This document shows positions 9,985-19,679 of a DNA stretch of 64,000 bases, piece after piece. The stretch is from Methylocella tundrae. Lineage in GTDB: Bacteria > Pseudomonadota > Alphaproteobacteria > Rhizobiales > Beijerinckiaceae. A model generated the notes under the pieces. It was not told the origin of the DNA and did no database searches. It was given only the letters and a program-made list of their open reading frames with translations. The stretch covers positions 3,499,501-3,563,500 of the forward strand of contig NZ_CP139089.1 in assembly GCF_038024855.1 (NCBI RefSeq), given 5' to 3'. How positions within the stretch are numbered: position 1 is the stretch's first letter; each line of letters begins with the position of its first letter. The translations under genes and the position numbers were made by a program.

Positions 9985-11069
9985 CAACCATCCTCCTGAT
10001 TCAGCAACGCGAGCGCGCCGAGCATGCTGGCGACGATGGCGGGAGACCACGCAGCAACAGGCGCGCTGAGCAATCCGGCTCCGCCGAGGTCGCCGACAAG
10101 CTTAGTCGCCACATAAAGCACGAAGCCCGTCGCCACGCCACCGCCAACCATCTTGCCGATTCCACCAAAACGGAAAAATCTTAAAGAAAAGGCCGCGGCG
10201 ATCAAAACCATCGCTACGAACAGCAGAGGCCGCGCCAGAAGCGACTGAAATTGCAGTTTAAAGCCTGTCGAGTCGAGGCCCGCCCTGTCGGTCTCCCGGC
10301 GCATCGCCTGCAGGTCCCAAAATGGCACGGAGTCCGGCGCCACCGGCCCCTTCGCCACTTGCTCTGGCGTCAGATTGGTGGCGAGGAGATAGGCGCTGAC
10401 TTCTTGTATTTCTTCTCCCGGCATGAAAATGCGCGCATTTTCGAGCCGCCAGACCCCCGGCTGGAGCTCTCCGCGCCTGGCTTCCACCTCGGCCTCGAAC
10501 TTGCCACGCCGATCATAGACATAGGCCGTCACGGAGGCGATATGCGAGCCGTCGCGGGAAGCCGACTTGGCCTTGATGATCGCTTCACCGTCGACCCCTT
10601 TTTGCCGGAGCCAAATTCCTGATTCGGGGTCCGCTTGGGTCACGCGGCCGAAGATCTGCGTCTCGATTCGGTCGGCGCGCTGCTTCATCATGGCCGAGAC
10701 CGGATTGAACAGCGTGACGGAGCCAACGCCGATGATGATGGCGATCGCCACGGGCGGGACGAGAAAGCCCCAAACCGAAACGCCGACGGCGCGCGCGACG
10801 AGGAGCTCCAGCTTGCGCGTCAGGTCGAGAAACGCCGCCATGGCGCCGCACAGGACGCAGAACGGCATCAACTGTTCCGAGGCGGAAGGCGCGCGCAACA
10901 AGGACAGAACCGCGACCGAGCGCGTCGAAGCGCCCACCATGTCATTGGTGCGGCGTAGCATTTCCACGAAATCAACGACAAAGATCATGCCGCAGACGGT
11001 CAGAAACACCGCCATGATCAGGGTCAGAAAACGGGCTGAAAAATAGCGGCCGAGGGTCCAACCAATCAT
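9984..11069 (-). CDS. lptG: LPS export ABC transporter permease LptG
   Basis: Inner-membrane permease of the LptB2FG lipopolysaccharide extractor, 361 residues. Starts MIGWTLGRYFSARFLTLIM, typical of LptG, with TM1 and TM2, the coupling region (LRAPSASEQLMPFCVLCGAM), a periplasmic jellyroll (ESGIWLRQKG and following) and three C-terminal helices (LLFVAMVLIAAAFSLRF). Stop overlaps lptD start in TGATG. LptF is normally encoded immediately upstream; here the upstream 570 bp up to pepA contain no LptF-like frame. Confidence 0.94.
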   Translation of the reverse strand: MIGWTLGRYFSARFLTLIMAVFLTVCGMIFVVDFVEMLRRTNDMVGASTRSVAVLSLLRAPSASEQLMPFCVLCGAMAAFLDLTRKLELLVARAVGVSVWGFLVPPVAIAIIIGVGSVTLFNPVSAMMKQRADRIETQIFGRVTQADPESGIWLRQKGVDGEAIIKAKSASRDGSHIASVTAYVYDRRGKFEAEVEARRGELQPGVWRLENARIFMPGEEIQEVSAYLLATNLTPEQVAKGPVAPDSVPFWDLQAMRRETDRAGLDSTGFKLQFQSLLARPLLFVAMVLIAAAFSLRFFRFGGIGKMVGGGVATGFVLYVATKLVGDLGGAGLLSAPVAAWSPAIVASMLGALALLNQEDG

Positions 11070-11643
11070 CGCGCCGCGAATCCGTCCGCGCGCGCAACAA
11101 CAGGGCATGCCGCGCCCAGGCGGCGGCAATCGCCGGGCGCGGGGCCGATGGGGTTGGCAGCGTCAACGGTGATGCTCGACATTTTGAAACTCAAACCCGT
11201 ACCGCCCCGCGCCCAATTTGCTACAATGCAGCCGCCGCCGCCAGTCATCTCGCCCCTGTTGGAGCTGTTGCGCTGCGATATTTCCCATCCCGTGACCTTC
11301 GCATCACAGATCGCCCTCGCCGGCGAACCGTCGAGGAAGACACGACCGCGCCTCTTGGCGCAAACGCGGGCTTTTGCCCTTTTGCTTTGGAGCCAGCCTG
11401 ACTAAAGTCGAAGCTCACGGCAATTTTTCGGCGCGACCCCGCCGGCAGGGCAACGGCCAGGCGGCGCGGGCTCCCCTTGCTGAACCGCTCACGGTCCGAC
11501 ATATGCGTATGAAAAGGCATTTTCAATGCGAGTTTGATATGACCTGAACCAGTTTCCCCGTTCTTTCGCATGATTTACGCCGTCGAGTTCGGCTCCCGTC
11601 GAGGACGCCGTGAGCGCGGCAGTCACGCTTTTTTGAGGATCAA
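11070..11643. other. Divergent intergenic region between lptG and pepA
   Basis: About 570 bp without a credible gene. In related Hyphomicrobiales lptF (about 1.1-1.2 kb) normally occupies this place. The frames present here are short, arginine-rich and unlike LptF in either direction. It must carry the promoter for the lptG-lptD-surA-pdxA-rsmA operon and that of pepA; I see no unambiguous -35/-10 pair. Confidence 0.5.
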
Positions 11644-13281
11644 ATGTCGCAGTCCGTGAAAATCGAATTTATCGCGCTGGCTTCTTTGACCGGCGCCCGG
11701 CCGCAGCCCGACGCCAAGACGGCGGCCCAACCCGCGAAAGGCCCGCAATCGCTCGTGGTTTTCAGCGGACCTGACTTCAAATTCGGCGATGCGACGCTGA
11801 AGTTGCTCGGCGCCGATGGGGAAGCTCTGATTCGCAAAGCCGCCGTCGTCTCCAGGTTCAAGGGCAAGGCCTCGACGGCGCTCGACATCATCGCTCCCGC
11901 CGGGATCGCGGCTGATCGCCTGCTCGTCATCGGAGCGCCGGGCCCGCAAGCCGAGGCAAGCGAGCGGAACGACGCCGATTCGCCGGAGGCGGCCAAGATC
12001 AAACCCGCCGCTCCCGCGCCCGTGGATTACGCCAATCTCGGCGGTTTTGTCCTCGGCAAGCTGGGTCGCGGCGGCGCGGCGACAATTGTCTTCGATCCGC
12101 CGGACGCGCCGGCCGATCCGGCCGCGGCCGCCGCCGAATTCGCGCTCGGCGCTCAGCTGCGCGATTATCGTTTCGACCGCTACAAGACCAAGAAAAAGGA
12201 CGATTCTGACGACAATGGATCGAGCGAACTCGTGCTCGCCGTCGCGGACCCCGCCGCCGCGCGCGGCGAAGCGAGGCGTCGCGCCGCCGTCGCGGAAGGG
12301 GTTCTTACCGCGCGCACCCTCGTCAACGAGCCCGCCAATGTGCTCTATCCGGAGGAGTTCGCCAGTCGCGCGCGGGAGCTCGAAAAGATCGGCGTCGAGG
12401 TCGAGATTCTCGATGAGCCCGCTTTGAAGGCGCTGCGCATGGGAGCGCTCCTTGGCGTCGGGCAGGGGTCCGCCCGGCAAAGCCGCGTCGTCGTCATGCG
12501 CTGGCGCGGAGGAAAGGGCTCCTACAAGGGCAAGGCCCAGCCGGTCGCCTTCGTCGGCAAGGGCGTCACCTTCGACACCGGCGGCATCTCGATCAAGCCG
12601 GCCGGCGGCATGGAGGATATGAAGGGCGACATGGCGGGCGCCGCCTGCGTCGTCGGCCTCATGCAGGCGCTCGCCGCCCGCAAGGCCAAGGTCGACGCCG
12701 TCGGCGTCGTCGGCCTCGTCGAAAACATGCCGGGGCCGGAAGCGCAGCGCCCGGGCGATATCGTGACGTCCATGTCGGGGCAGACGATCGAGGTCATCAA
12801 TACGGACGCCGAAGGCCGTCTCGTGCTCGCCGACGTGCTGTGGTATGTGCAGGACCGTTTCAAGCCGAAATTCATCGTCGACCTCGCGACGCTGACCGGC
12901 GCCGTGCTGGTCGCCCTTGGCCAGGACCACGCCGGACTTTTCACCAATGACGATGACCTTGGCGAGAAGCTGCTCGCCGCCGGCAAGGCGACGGGGGAAA
13001 AACTCTGGCGGCTGCCGCTCGCCCCGGCCTATGACAAGCTGATCGACTCGAAATTCGCCGATATGAAGAACACCGGCGGACGTCACGCGGGCTCGATCAC
13101 CGCCGCGCAGTTCCTGCAAAGATTCGTCAATGGCGCGCCTTGGGCGCATCTCGACATCGCCGGCACCGGCATGAGTTCGCCGGCGAGCGACGTCAATCAG
13201 GGCTGGGCCTCCGGCTTTGGCGTCCGGCTTCTGGACCGGCTCGTCTTCGACAATTACGAGGCGAAAGCGGACAAGGCGTGA
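11644..13281 (+). CDS. pepA: Leucyl aminopeptidase (M17 family)
   Basis: Cytosolic dinuclear-metal aminopeptidase removing N-terminal residues from peptides. 545 residues, about 40 longer than the typical 500 because of an Ala/Pro-rich linker and a [14 protein letters not shown] insertion in the N-terminal domain. The C-terminal catalytic domain is intact: [21 protein letters not shown], the metal-binding D-x-x-G patch (KGDMAGAA), and the signature [12 protein letters not shown], then DLATLTGA. Followed 28 nt later by holC, a common neighbourhood in this order. Confidence 0.97.
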   Translation: MSQSVKIEFIALASLTGARPQPDAKTAAQPAKGPQSLVVFSGPDFKFGDATLKLLGADGEALIRKAAVVSRFKGKASTALDIIAPAGIAADRLLVIGAPGPQAEASERNDADSPEAAKIKPAAPAPVDYANLGGFVLGKLGRGGAATIVFDPPDAPADPAAAAAEFALGAQLRDYRFDRYKTKKKDDSDDNGSSELVLAVADPAAARGEARRRAAVAEGVLTARTLVNEPANVLYPEEFASRARELEKIGVEVEILDEPALKALRMGALLGVGQGSARQSRVVVMRWRGGKGSYKGKAQPVAFVGKGVTFDTGGISIKPAGGMEDMKGDMAGAACVVGLMQALAARKAKVDAVGVVGLVENMPGPEAQRPGDIVTSMSGQTIEVINTDAEGRLVLADVLWYVQDRFKPKFIVDLATLTGAVLVALGQDHAGLFTNDDDLGEKLLAAGKATGEKLWRLPLAPAYDKLIDSKFADMKNTGGRHAGSITAAQFLQRFVNGAPWAHLDIAGTGMSSPASDVNQGWASGFGVRLLDRLVFDNYEAKADKA

Positions 13282-13309
13282 CCCTGATGGCGTCGGAGCC
13301 CATGCCGTA

Positions 13310-13768
13310 ATGGAGATCTGGTTCTACCACCTCCAGCGCCAAAGCCTCGACCAGGCGCTGCCCGGCCTCATCGAGAAATCGCTCGAGAGAGGCTGGCGCG
13401 TGGTCATCCAGGCGCGAAGCGAAGAGCGGCTGGAGGCGCTGGATCAGTGGCTCTGGACTTATTCCGACGCCAGCTTTATCGCGCATGGCCGCGCCGCCGA
13501 CGGCGATGTCGAATCGCAGCCGGTCTATCTTTGCACGGGGGCGGAAAATCCGAATGGCGCGGCGGCGCGCTTCTTTGTCGAGGGGGCGCAGATTGCCGCC
13601 TCCCTCGGTGATGACGCGGCCTATGAACGCGCGATCGTCGTCTTCGACGGAGCCAATGAGGACGAGCTTGCCGCCGCCCGGCTGCAATGGAAAGAGCTGA
13701 AGCAACGGGGCTTTGCTTTGACCTATTGGCAGCAGAGCGAGGCCGGGCGCTGGGAAAAGAAGGCCTGA
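13310..13768 (+). CDS. holC: DNA polymerase III chi subunit
   Basis: Chi subunit of the clamp-loader assembly, which links polymerase III to single-strand binding protein. 152 residues starting MEIWFYHLQRQSLDQALPGL, with the family's LIEKSLERGWRVVIQ, DASFIAHG and QPVYLCTGAENPNGA blocks and a C-terminal half ending FALTYWQQSEAGRWEKKA. ATG 13310 places the start 28 nt after pepA, with which it forms a conserved pair. Confidence 0.93.
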   Translation: MEIWFYHLQRQSLDQALPGLIEKSLERGWRVVIQARSEERLEALDQWLWTYSDASFIAHGRAADGDVESQPVYLCTGAENPNGAAARFFVEGAQIAASLGDDAAYERAIVVFDGANEDELAAARLQWKELKQRGFALTYWQQSEAGRWEKKA

Positions 13769-13805
13769 ACGCGGCCGCGCCTCAATCCCTGAAAGGAAAA
13801 GCAGC

Positions 13806-14531
13806 ATGAGCGGATTTTCGTCCGATCCCGGCTTTGCCGAGCGCCGCGCCAGGGCGCGGATCGAGCTCGACGCGATCGATCCGGCCAAAGGGGCGGCGCC
13901 AGACGCCGCCGATCCGCTGCGAAGGGGCTGGTTCGAGGCTGTCTATGCCCTCGCCGAAAATGATGCCGCGCGGGTGCCCTGGGCCAATCTTTCGCCCCAT
14001 CCGCTCACCCGATCTTTCGTCGATTTGCAAATGCGCGGCCTCGAAGGGCTTTGCGTGCTCGACGTCGGCTGCGGCCTTGGCGACAATGCCGAGTGCTTTT
14101 CCGCCGCCGGCGCTGACGTTACGGCTTTCGATCTGGTCGAGGAAGCCGTCCAATGGGCAAAACGGCGTTTTCCAGATAGCAAAGTCGCCTACAGCGCGGA
14201 GGATCTCTTCAAAGTCCCTCCCGAGTGGCGCGAAAAATTCGATCTTGTCCATGAATGCTACACTTTGCAGGCCCTGGCGCCAGAGCTCCTGCCGAAGGCG
14301 CTCGCCGCTCTCGCCTCGCTTCTTGCGCCAGATGGAAAACTTCTTGTGATCGCGCGGGCGCGTGACGAGGACGCGCCGGCCTCGGGGCCGCCCTGGCCGC
14401 TGCCGCCGTCGATTTTCGCGCAGGCCGAACGCCACGGCTTGCGCAGGGTCGTCATCGAGGACATCGCCGCGACGGCGGAGGTTCCAATCCGCCATTGGCG
14501 CGCCCTGCTGCGCCGCTCCGACGCAGCTTGA
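13806..14531 (+). CDS. SAM-dependent class I methyltransferase
   Basis: Soluble methyltransferase of about 241 residues with a Rossmann SAM site CVLDVGCGLGDNAECFSAAG, an acidic strand-2 end (VTAFD), and the post-IV YTLQALAPELLPKALAAL region typical of class I enzymes resembling thiopurine/TehB-like groups. ATG 13806 has AAAGGA 8 nt upstream. Its stop overlaps the start of the following MFS permease (TGATG), so the two are coupled. Substrate unknown; the partner permease may export or import the methylated compound (inference). Confidence 0.8.
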   Translation: MSGFSSDPGFAERRARARIELDAIDPAKGAAPDAADPLRRGWFEAVYALAENDAARVPWANLSPHPLTRSFVDLQMRGLEGLCVLDVGCGLGDNAECFSAAGADVTAFDLVEEAVQWAKRRFPDSKVAYSAEDLFKVPPEWREKFDLVHECYTLQALAPELLPKALAALASLLAPDGKLLVIARARDEDAPASGPPWPLPPSIFAQAERHGLRRVVIEDIAATAEVPIRHWRALLRRSDAA

Positions 14532-15745
14532 TGGGCGCCTTGCGCGGCGCATCCGATGCGCCCATCGCCCCAGAGTCTGAAGATCGCGCGATCAGGGCCG
14601 GCTTCATCGACGCGCGGGCGCGGCGCGAATATTTTCAGCTGGCGCTTGCCGCTTTTCTCGTCTCTTTCATGTATTCGCACGCCGCGCTGCTCGCCGTGGT
14701 CTTCGCCCGCGAAGGTTTCGATCTTCATACGGTCGGGCTTTTGCTCTCGCTCTACGCATTTCCGGTCATTCTTTTCACCTTTTTGTCCGGCGCTGTGGCC
14801 GCGCGCATCGGCGTTCTCAACACCTGCCGGGTCTCCGTGGCCCTCATGGTCGTCGGCTTTTTCAGCCTGCGTTATACCGCCGGCGCGTTCTGGCCGGCGC
14901 TCGCCTCCCGTCTCGTTCAGGGCGTCGGGCAGGGGCTCTTGCTCAGCTCCTTCGTCACCTATGGGCAGAGCCGGCTCAATGCGCGCAAGTTCGTCTATCT
15001 GAACGGGCTATTTTCGAGCATGTTCGCCGTGGCTCAGGCCTTCGCGCCGCCATTCGGCGCCTTTATCCTGAATAAGTTCGGCGCTCCGGCGATGTTTCTG
15101 GAAGGCGCCATTCCCGCCTGTCTCGGGCTTGCGCTCACCTTCGGCGTCCGGCCGATCCCGCGCCCGCGGCAGGCGCGCGCGCTCAATTTTCTGGGCGGCC
15201 TGCGGCGCAGCCGCATCCCGGCTTTTTTTGCCGTTTTCGTCAACGGAACGATGTTCGGCTTCACAGCCGCCTATCTCGCCGCCTTGTTGCAGGCGAAGGC
15301 GCTGCCGATCGGCGCGTTTTTCTTCGCCTCGACGACAACCCTTTTCGCCAGCCGCTTTCTTGCGATGGGCATTTTCGAGTCTCTCGATCGGCGCGTTCTC
15401 GTCGCCGGCGGATTTCTGGCGCAGGGCGCGGGCTTCGTGCTTCTCGCCTACGCCGGGCAATCATGGCTGATCGTCGTCTCGGGCGTGCTTTTTGGCATAG
15501 GCTATAGCGTGGTCTATCCGGTCCTGTCCGCCTGGATGAGCGAAGGGGTCGAGCCGGCCGAGCGCGCCGGCCCGCAGGCGCTGCTCAATACAGCGTTCAA
15601 CATCGGCATTTTCCTGATGCCCTATCCGCAGGCGCTGCTCATCGGCGCTTTCGGCTATGGCGCGACGGCGATGTTCTTGGCCGCTCTTGCTATTTTCGCG
15701 GCCCTCGCGATGTTCGCGCTGAGGTTTTTCCCGGGCGAGGCGTAG
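14531..15745 (+). CDS. Major facilitator superfamily permease
   Basis: 404-residue transporter with twelve predicted membrane segments. Visible MFS features include the loop 2-3 region FLSGAVAARIGVLNTCR, a central hydrophilic linker (PIPRPRQARALNF) and the second-half loop YSVVYPVLSAWMSEGVEPAERA. Start at 14531 overlaps the methyltransferase stop. The stop (15743-15745) touches the recG stop (15746-15748) with no space, so the two convergent genes have no room for a terminator. Substrate not predictable. Confidence 0.82.
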   Translation: MGALRGASDAPIAPESEDRAIRAGFIDARARREYFQLALAAFLVSFMYSHAALLAVVFAREGFDLHTVGLLLSLYAFPVILFTFLSGAVAARIGVLNTCRVSVALMVVGFFSLRYTAGAFWPALASRLVQGVGQGLLLSSFVTYGQSRLNARKFVYLNGLFSSMFAVAQAFAPPFGAFILNKFGAPAMFLEGAIPACLGLALTFGVRPIPRPRQARALNFLGGLRRSRIPAFFAVFVNGTMFGFTAAYLAALLQAKALPIGAFFFASTTTLFASRFLAMGIFESLDRRVLVAGGFLAQGAGFVLLAYAGQSWLIVVSGVLFGIGYSVVYPVLSAWMSEGVEPAERAGPQALLNTAFNIGIFLMPYPQALLIGAFGYGATAMFLAALAIFAALAMFALRFFPGEA

Positions 15746-17824
15746 TCAGCCCGCCCCCAGCAATCTTATCGCTTCGGCGCGCTCGAAAATATTGAGCAAA
15801 AGGCGCAGCGCCTCGCCGTTCTCTCCTTCGAGCCGGGGATTTTCCGCGACGATGCCTTGCGCCTGCCGGCGCGCCTCAGCCAGCAGATCCCCATGCGCGG
15901 CGGGGTCAGCGAGGCGAAAGCCCGGCAGGCCGGACTGTTTCGAGCCCAGCACCTCGCCTTCGCCGCGCAGACGTAAATCTTCCTCGGCGATGCGGAACCC
16001 GTCCTCGCTCTCGCGCAGAATTTCGATGCGGGCCTTCGCGGTCTCGCCGAGCGGGCCTTTATAGAGAAGGATGCAGGACGACTTCGCCGCGCCGCGTCCG
16101 ACCCGGCCGCGCAGCTGATGCAATTGCGCGAGGCCGAAGCGCTCGGCATGTTCGATGACCATGATGCTGGCCTTCGGCACGTCGACGCCGACCTCGATCA
16201 CCGTCGTCGCCACCAGAATTTTCGTCTCTCCGCCAGCGAAGGCGGCCATGGCCGCGTCCTTGTCGCGCCCTTTCATCCTGCCGTGGACGAGACCGACCTC
16301 GTCGCCGAAGAATTGGCGCAGATCCGCGAAACGCTCCTCGGCGGCGGCGACGTCGAGAAGTTCGCTTTCCTCGACCAGCGGGCAAACCCAGAAAGCCTGC
16401 GCGCCAGTCTCCAACGCCCCGCGCAGCCGCTCGACGAGTTCGCCGATTCGCTCGGCCGGCAGAGCCCTGGTCTCGATCGGCTTGCGGCCAACAGGCTTTT
16501 CGCGGATCAGCGAGACGTCCATGTCGCCGAAATAGGTGAGTACGAGGCTGCGCGGGATCGGCGTCGCCGTCATCACCAGAATGTCGGCGCGCTCGCCTTT
16601 TTCACCGAGCGCCAGACGCTGATGCACGCCGAAACGATGCTGCTCGTCGACCACCGCAAGGCCGAGATCGTGGAAGGCGACGCTCTCCTGAAACAGCGCA
16701 TGGGTGCCGATGATGATGTCGATCGCGCCCGAGGCCAGCGCCTCGAGCGTTTTGGCCCGCCCGGAGCCCTTGTCGCGGCCAGTGAGCAGGGCGAGCCTCA
16801 ATCCGGCGGCGCCGGCGAAGGCGCCGAGCGCGGCAAAATGCTGGCGCGCCAGAATTTCCGTCGGCGCCATCAGCGCCGCCTGCCGCCCGGCTTCGACGCA
16901 GGACGCCATGGCGAGCAGCGCGACGACCGTTTTGCCGGAGCCGACGTCGCCCTGCAGCAGACGCAACATGCGCGCCTCGCTTGCGAGATCGGCGCGGATT
17001 TCCGCGAAGGCGTGTTTCTGCGCGTCCGTCGGCGTAAAGGGCAGGGTTTTGAGGATTTTATCAACGAGGCGCCCGTCGCCCGCGTTGGCGCGCCCCGGCG
17101 CGCGCCGCGCTCTCGCCCGCATCAGCCCCAGCGCAAGCTGGCCGGCGAGCATTTCGTCAAAGGCGAGGCGTTTGCGCGCTGGCGCCTCGGGCGCGATTTC
17201 TTCCGGCGTCTGCGGGCGATGCACGCGGCGCAGGGCCTCGGTGAAAGAGGGCAGGGCGGGAGCGGGGCGCCACTCCGGCAGCGCGGGCAGGCGCGCCAAT
17301 GCGCCCTCGATGGCCTTTGAGAGAAGCCGCGATGACAGCCCCTCGGTCAAAGGATAGATCGGCTCGACGGGCGCCAGTTTGGCGAGGCCTTCGGCGTCGA
17401 GAATCCGGTCAGGGTGAACCATCTGGCGATGGCCGTCCCAGAGTTCGAGCTTGCCGGACACCCAGCGCCGCGCGCCGACGGGCAGGCTTTTCTCGATCCA
17501 CTGATGATTGGCGAGGAAAAACACGAGCAGAACATCGCCGGTCTCATCCTCGATCAGCACGCGATAGGGACCCTTCGCGCGGGGCGGCCGATGCTCAATG
17601 ATCGTTCCCTCGATCACCACCACCGTATTCAGCGGGGCCTCAGTGATCTTCGGCCGGTTGCGACGATCGAGGACGCCGACCGGCAGATGGAACAGGAGAT
17701 CGAGAACGCGCGCCTCTTTGCCGCCCTCCGCCAGCAGCCGGTCGAGCAGCTTGCCGGTTTTGGGCCCAACGCCCGGCAGGCTCGCGGCCGAGGCGAAGAG
17801 GGGGTTCAGAATCGATGGACGCAT
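15746..17824 (-). CDS. recG: ATP-dependent DNA helicase RecG
   Basis: Branch-migration helicase that regresses stalled forks. 692 residues from ATG 17824 (MRPSILNPLFASAASLPGVGPKT); a GTG/ATG further upstream would only add a low-complexity leader. Wedge/OB domain first, then helicase motifs: I LLQGDVGSGKTVVALL, Ia MAPTEILARQH, II VVDEQHRFGVHQR, III MTATPIPRSL, V ATTVIEVGVDVPKAS, VI QLRGRVGRG. In many Hyphomicrobiales sdhE and mfd lie just beyond the recG start; here about 2.1 kb of accessory DNA separates them. Confidence 0.96.
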   Translation of the reverse strand: MRPSILNPLFASAASLPGVGPKTGKLLDRLLAEGGKEARVLDLLFHLPVGVLDRRNRPKITEAPLNTVVVIEGTIIEHRPPRAKGPYRVLIEDETGDVLLVFFLANHQWIEKSLPVGARRWVSGKLELWDGHRQMVHPDRILDAEGLAKLAPVEPIYPLTEGLSSRLLSKAIEGALARLPALPEWRPAPALPSFTEALRRVHRPQTPEEIAPEAPARKRLAFDEMLAGQLALGLMRARARRAPGRANAGDGRLVDKILKTLPFTPTDAQKHAFAEIRADLASEARMLRLLQGDVGSGKTVVALLAMASCVEAGRQAALMAPTEILARQHFAALGAFAGAAGLRLALLTGRDKGSGRAKTLEALASGAIDIIIGTHALFQESVAFHDLGLAVVDEQHRFGVHQRLALGEKGERADILVMTATPIPRSLVLTYFGDMDVSLIREKPVGRKPIETRALPAERIGELVERLRGALETGAQAFWVCPLVEESELLDVAAAEERFADLRQFFGDEVGLVHGRMKGRDKDAAMAAFAGGETKILVATTVIEVGVDVPKASIMVIEHAERFGLAQLHQLRGRVGRGAAKSSCILLYKGPLGETAKARIEILRESEDGFRIAEEDLRLRGEGEVLGSKQSGLPGFRLADPAAHGDLLAEARRQAQGIVAENPRLEGENGEALRLLLNIFERAEAIRLLGAG

Positions 17825-17940
17825 GGGGTTTGCCGCGCGGAGGTTCAGAGCTTTATGCGCCGCCCGCGGCCGGGGAGGCAATGATCCTATCGGGACGCAT
17901 CTGACGGCCCGCCGCGCGGACCCTGTTCGACGGTAGTGAG

Positions 17941-18400
17941 TTGTTCCACGCGCTTGCAGAAGCAGGCGGGCCGCCTGTGCAAGTGCTCATCGACTCCTCG
18001 GCGGTGAAGGCGCATCGCTCGGCCAGCGGCGGCAAAGGAGGAGAAAAATCAGGCCATCGGCCGCTCGCCTTTATGCTCACCGGCGGCCACGTCGCCGACT
18101 GCACGGCGGGCGCGCAATTATTGGAAAAGCTTTCCGTCTGCGAAATCCTGCACGGCCCTAAGGGCTACGATAGCGACGCCATCGGCCGGCAAGTCGAGGA
18201 GCGGCGGAGCTATGCCGAACATCCCGCCCAAGGCCAATCGCAAATGGAAGAACTGCTTCTCTATCGAAACCGGAACGCCATCGAACGCATGTTCCGCCGT
18301 CTGAAAGATTTCAGGCGCGTGGCTATCGCTATGACCGAAACGCCATAAACTTCCTCGCCATAGTCTCCATCGCCGCTACGGTCAGCTACTGGTTGTGAGT
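17941..18400 (+). pseudogene. Decayed IS5-family transposase (3' part, frameshifted)
   Basis: Remnant of an IS5-type DDE transposase. Recognisable are VLIDSSAVKAHRSASGGKGGEK, HRPLAFMLTGGHVADCTAGAQLL, GPKGYDSDAI and RNAIERMFRRLKDFRRVA. The N-terminal third is missing, an internal stretch between GGEK and RPLAF is shorter than in intact relatives, and a one-base frameshift near 18318 moves the end YRYDRNAINFLAIVSIAATVSYWL into another frame, ending at about 18400. No intact terminal inverted repeats are obvious. It sits at the junction between recG and an accessory porin gene. Confidence 0.8.
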
Positions 18401-18597
18401 CTGCACTCTAATGCGCTGCAAGTATCGCGCGTGCGAGGGGAAGATTGTTTTTGAGCGCGCTTGATGAGCAACGGGCAAAATTCCGATGCAAATAGTGATA
18501 GATCGATGACGAAGTGTGACATCGCGTCACATCCGGTCTGAAAACTCTTCACTGCTGTAAATCCGCCACACTGTTCCAAAATGCGACCTTGAATCGC

Positions 18598-18630
18598 CGT
18601 CCGGTTGCAATTTGAAATTGCAACCGGACG
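18598..18630. promoter_or_regulatory. Perfect 33-nt palindrome upstream of porin gene
   Basis: Two perfect 16-nt arms (cgtccggttgcaattt and its reverse complement) flank one central base. It lies about 60 nt before the porin ATG, so it could be an operator for a dimeric regulator, a 5'-leader hairpin, or a terminator left by the neighbouring IS. There is no T-run on either side. Confidence 0.6.
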
Positions 18631-18691
18631 TAAACTACGTAGCCTCCATCACATTCGCGTTATCTCTGATATCCAAAAGGAGTGGCACCTC

Positions 18692-19471
18692 ATGTTACGT
18701 CGCCTGTTACTCGCTTCGGCTGGCGCGATCGCGCTCGCCGGATCGGCCTTCGCCGCCGATCTTCCCTCCCGCGCTCCGCCGCCGGTCTATGTGCCGCCGG
18801 TCCCGATCTTCACCTGGACCGGCATCTATGTCGGCGCCCAGATCGGCTACGCCTGGGGCACGTCCAACATCAATGTCACCGATAGCTTCGGCGACTTTGC
18901 AAGCTTCCAGGGCAGTAACAGCGGCGTCATCGGCGGCGGGCACATTGGCTATAATCTGCAGTTCAACCAGTTCGTGGTCGGCCTCGAGGGCGACGTTGAG
19001 GGAACCAGCCTCAGCAAAACCAGGTCGGGCAGCCCCTTCTTCGAAGGCCTTGGTTCTGTGCCGGTCGCGGTGTCCACCAAAGCGGACATTATGGGTTCGA
19101 TCCGCGGCCGCGTCGGCTACGCCTGGGATCGCGTCCTCCTCTACGCCACCGGCGGCGTCGCCTTCGCGGGCGTCGAAGGCACCATTTACGGGCCGTTTGG
19201 CGGCCAGGTTAGCTCCTCGTCGACCCGCGTCGGCTGGACTCTCGGCGGGGGTCTTGAGTATGCCGTCACCAACAACTGGTCGATTCGCGCCGAATACCGT
19301 TACGCGCAATTCGGTCATTCCAGCTTCGCCGCCGACAATGCCTTCGCCACTCCCGGCCTGGCCGCGCTCGGCGTTATTGCCAGTCGCACGACCAACCTGA
19401 ACCGCGTGGAGGTCGGGGTCAGCTACAAGTTCGACACCGCCGCTCCGGCGCCGGTCGTTGCCAAATACTAA
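18692..19471 (+). CDS. Omp25/Omp31-like outer-membrane beta-barrel protein
   Basis: Probable eight-stranded outer-membrane barrel of the rhizobial Omp25/Ropb/Omp31 type, 259 residues. Signal peptide MLRRLLLASAGAIALAGSAFA cleaved before ADLPSRAPPPVYVPP; then FTWTGIYVGAQIGYAWG, YNLQFNQFVVGLEGD, GRVGYAWDRVLLYATGGVAFAG, and the C-terminal NWSIRAEYRYAQFGHSSF and VEVGVSYKF ending in YKFDTAAPAPVVAKY. ATG 18692 has AAAGGAG about 9 nt upstream. Located between IS remnants, in a position where relatives have no gene, so probably acquired or relocated. Confidence 0.88.
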   Translation: MLRRLLLASAGAIALAGSAFAADLPSRAPPPVYVPPVPIFTWTGIYVGAQIGYAWGTSNINVTDSFGDFASFQGSNSGVIGGGHIGYNLQFNQFVVGLEGDVEGTSLSKTRSGSPFFEGLGSVPVAVSTKADIMGSIRGRVGYAWDRVLLYATGGVAFAGVEGTIYGPFGGQVSSSSTRVGWTLGGGLEYAVTNNWSIRAEYRYAQFGHSSFAADNAFATPGLAALGVIASRTTNLNRVEVGVSYKFDTAAPAPVVAKY

Positions 19472-19499
19472 AGAACCACACGTCAACTTTCAGGGTGAG

Positions 19500-19676
19500 A
19501 AGCAGAAGGCTCGGTGAATGGTTCGCCGGGCCTTTCTCTTGCGTAAGACCATCAAACCGACGCATTGTCTATGGCGTTCACGGCCCAGCCGGCATGACCC
19601 AGCAGCGCCGTTATGCGTCGGTAGCCGTAGCTGCCATAGGCCTCGGCCAGTTCGATGATGTCGACGGTCAACTGCC
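19500..19676 (-). pseudogene. IS3-family transposase (OrfB) fragment
   Basis: Only the HTH_21 region of an IS3-type transposase survives: IIELAEAYGSYGYRRITALLGHAGW, followed in a shifted frame by GLMVLRKRKARR, which resembles the next block of intact relatives. Both flanks are unrelated sequence, so this is a short, frameshifted relic. Confidence 0.65.
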
Positions 19677-19679
19677 CGC

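Noticed and set aside
18382-18579. A short minus-strand frame between the IS relic and the porin
   Set aside because: 65 codons, no recognisable features, AT-rich intergenic composition and no ribosome site.
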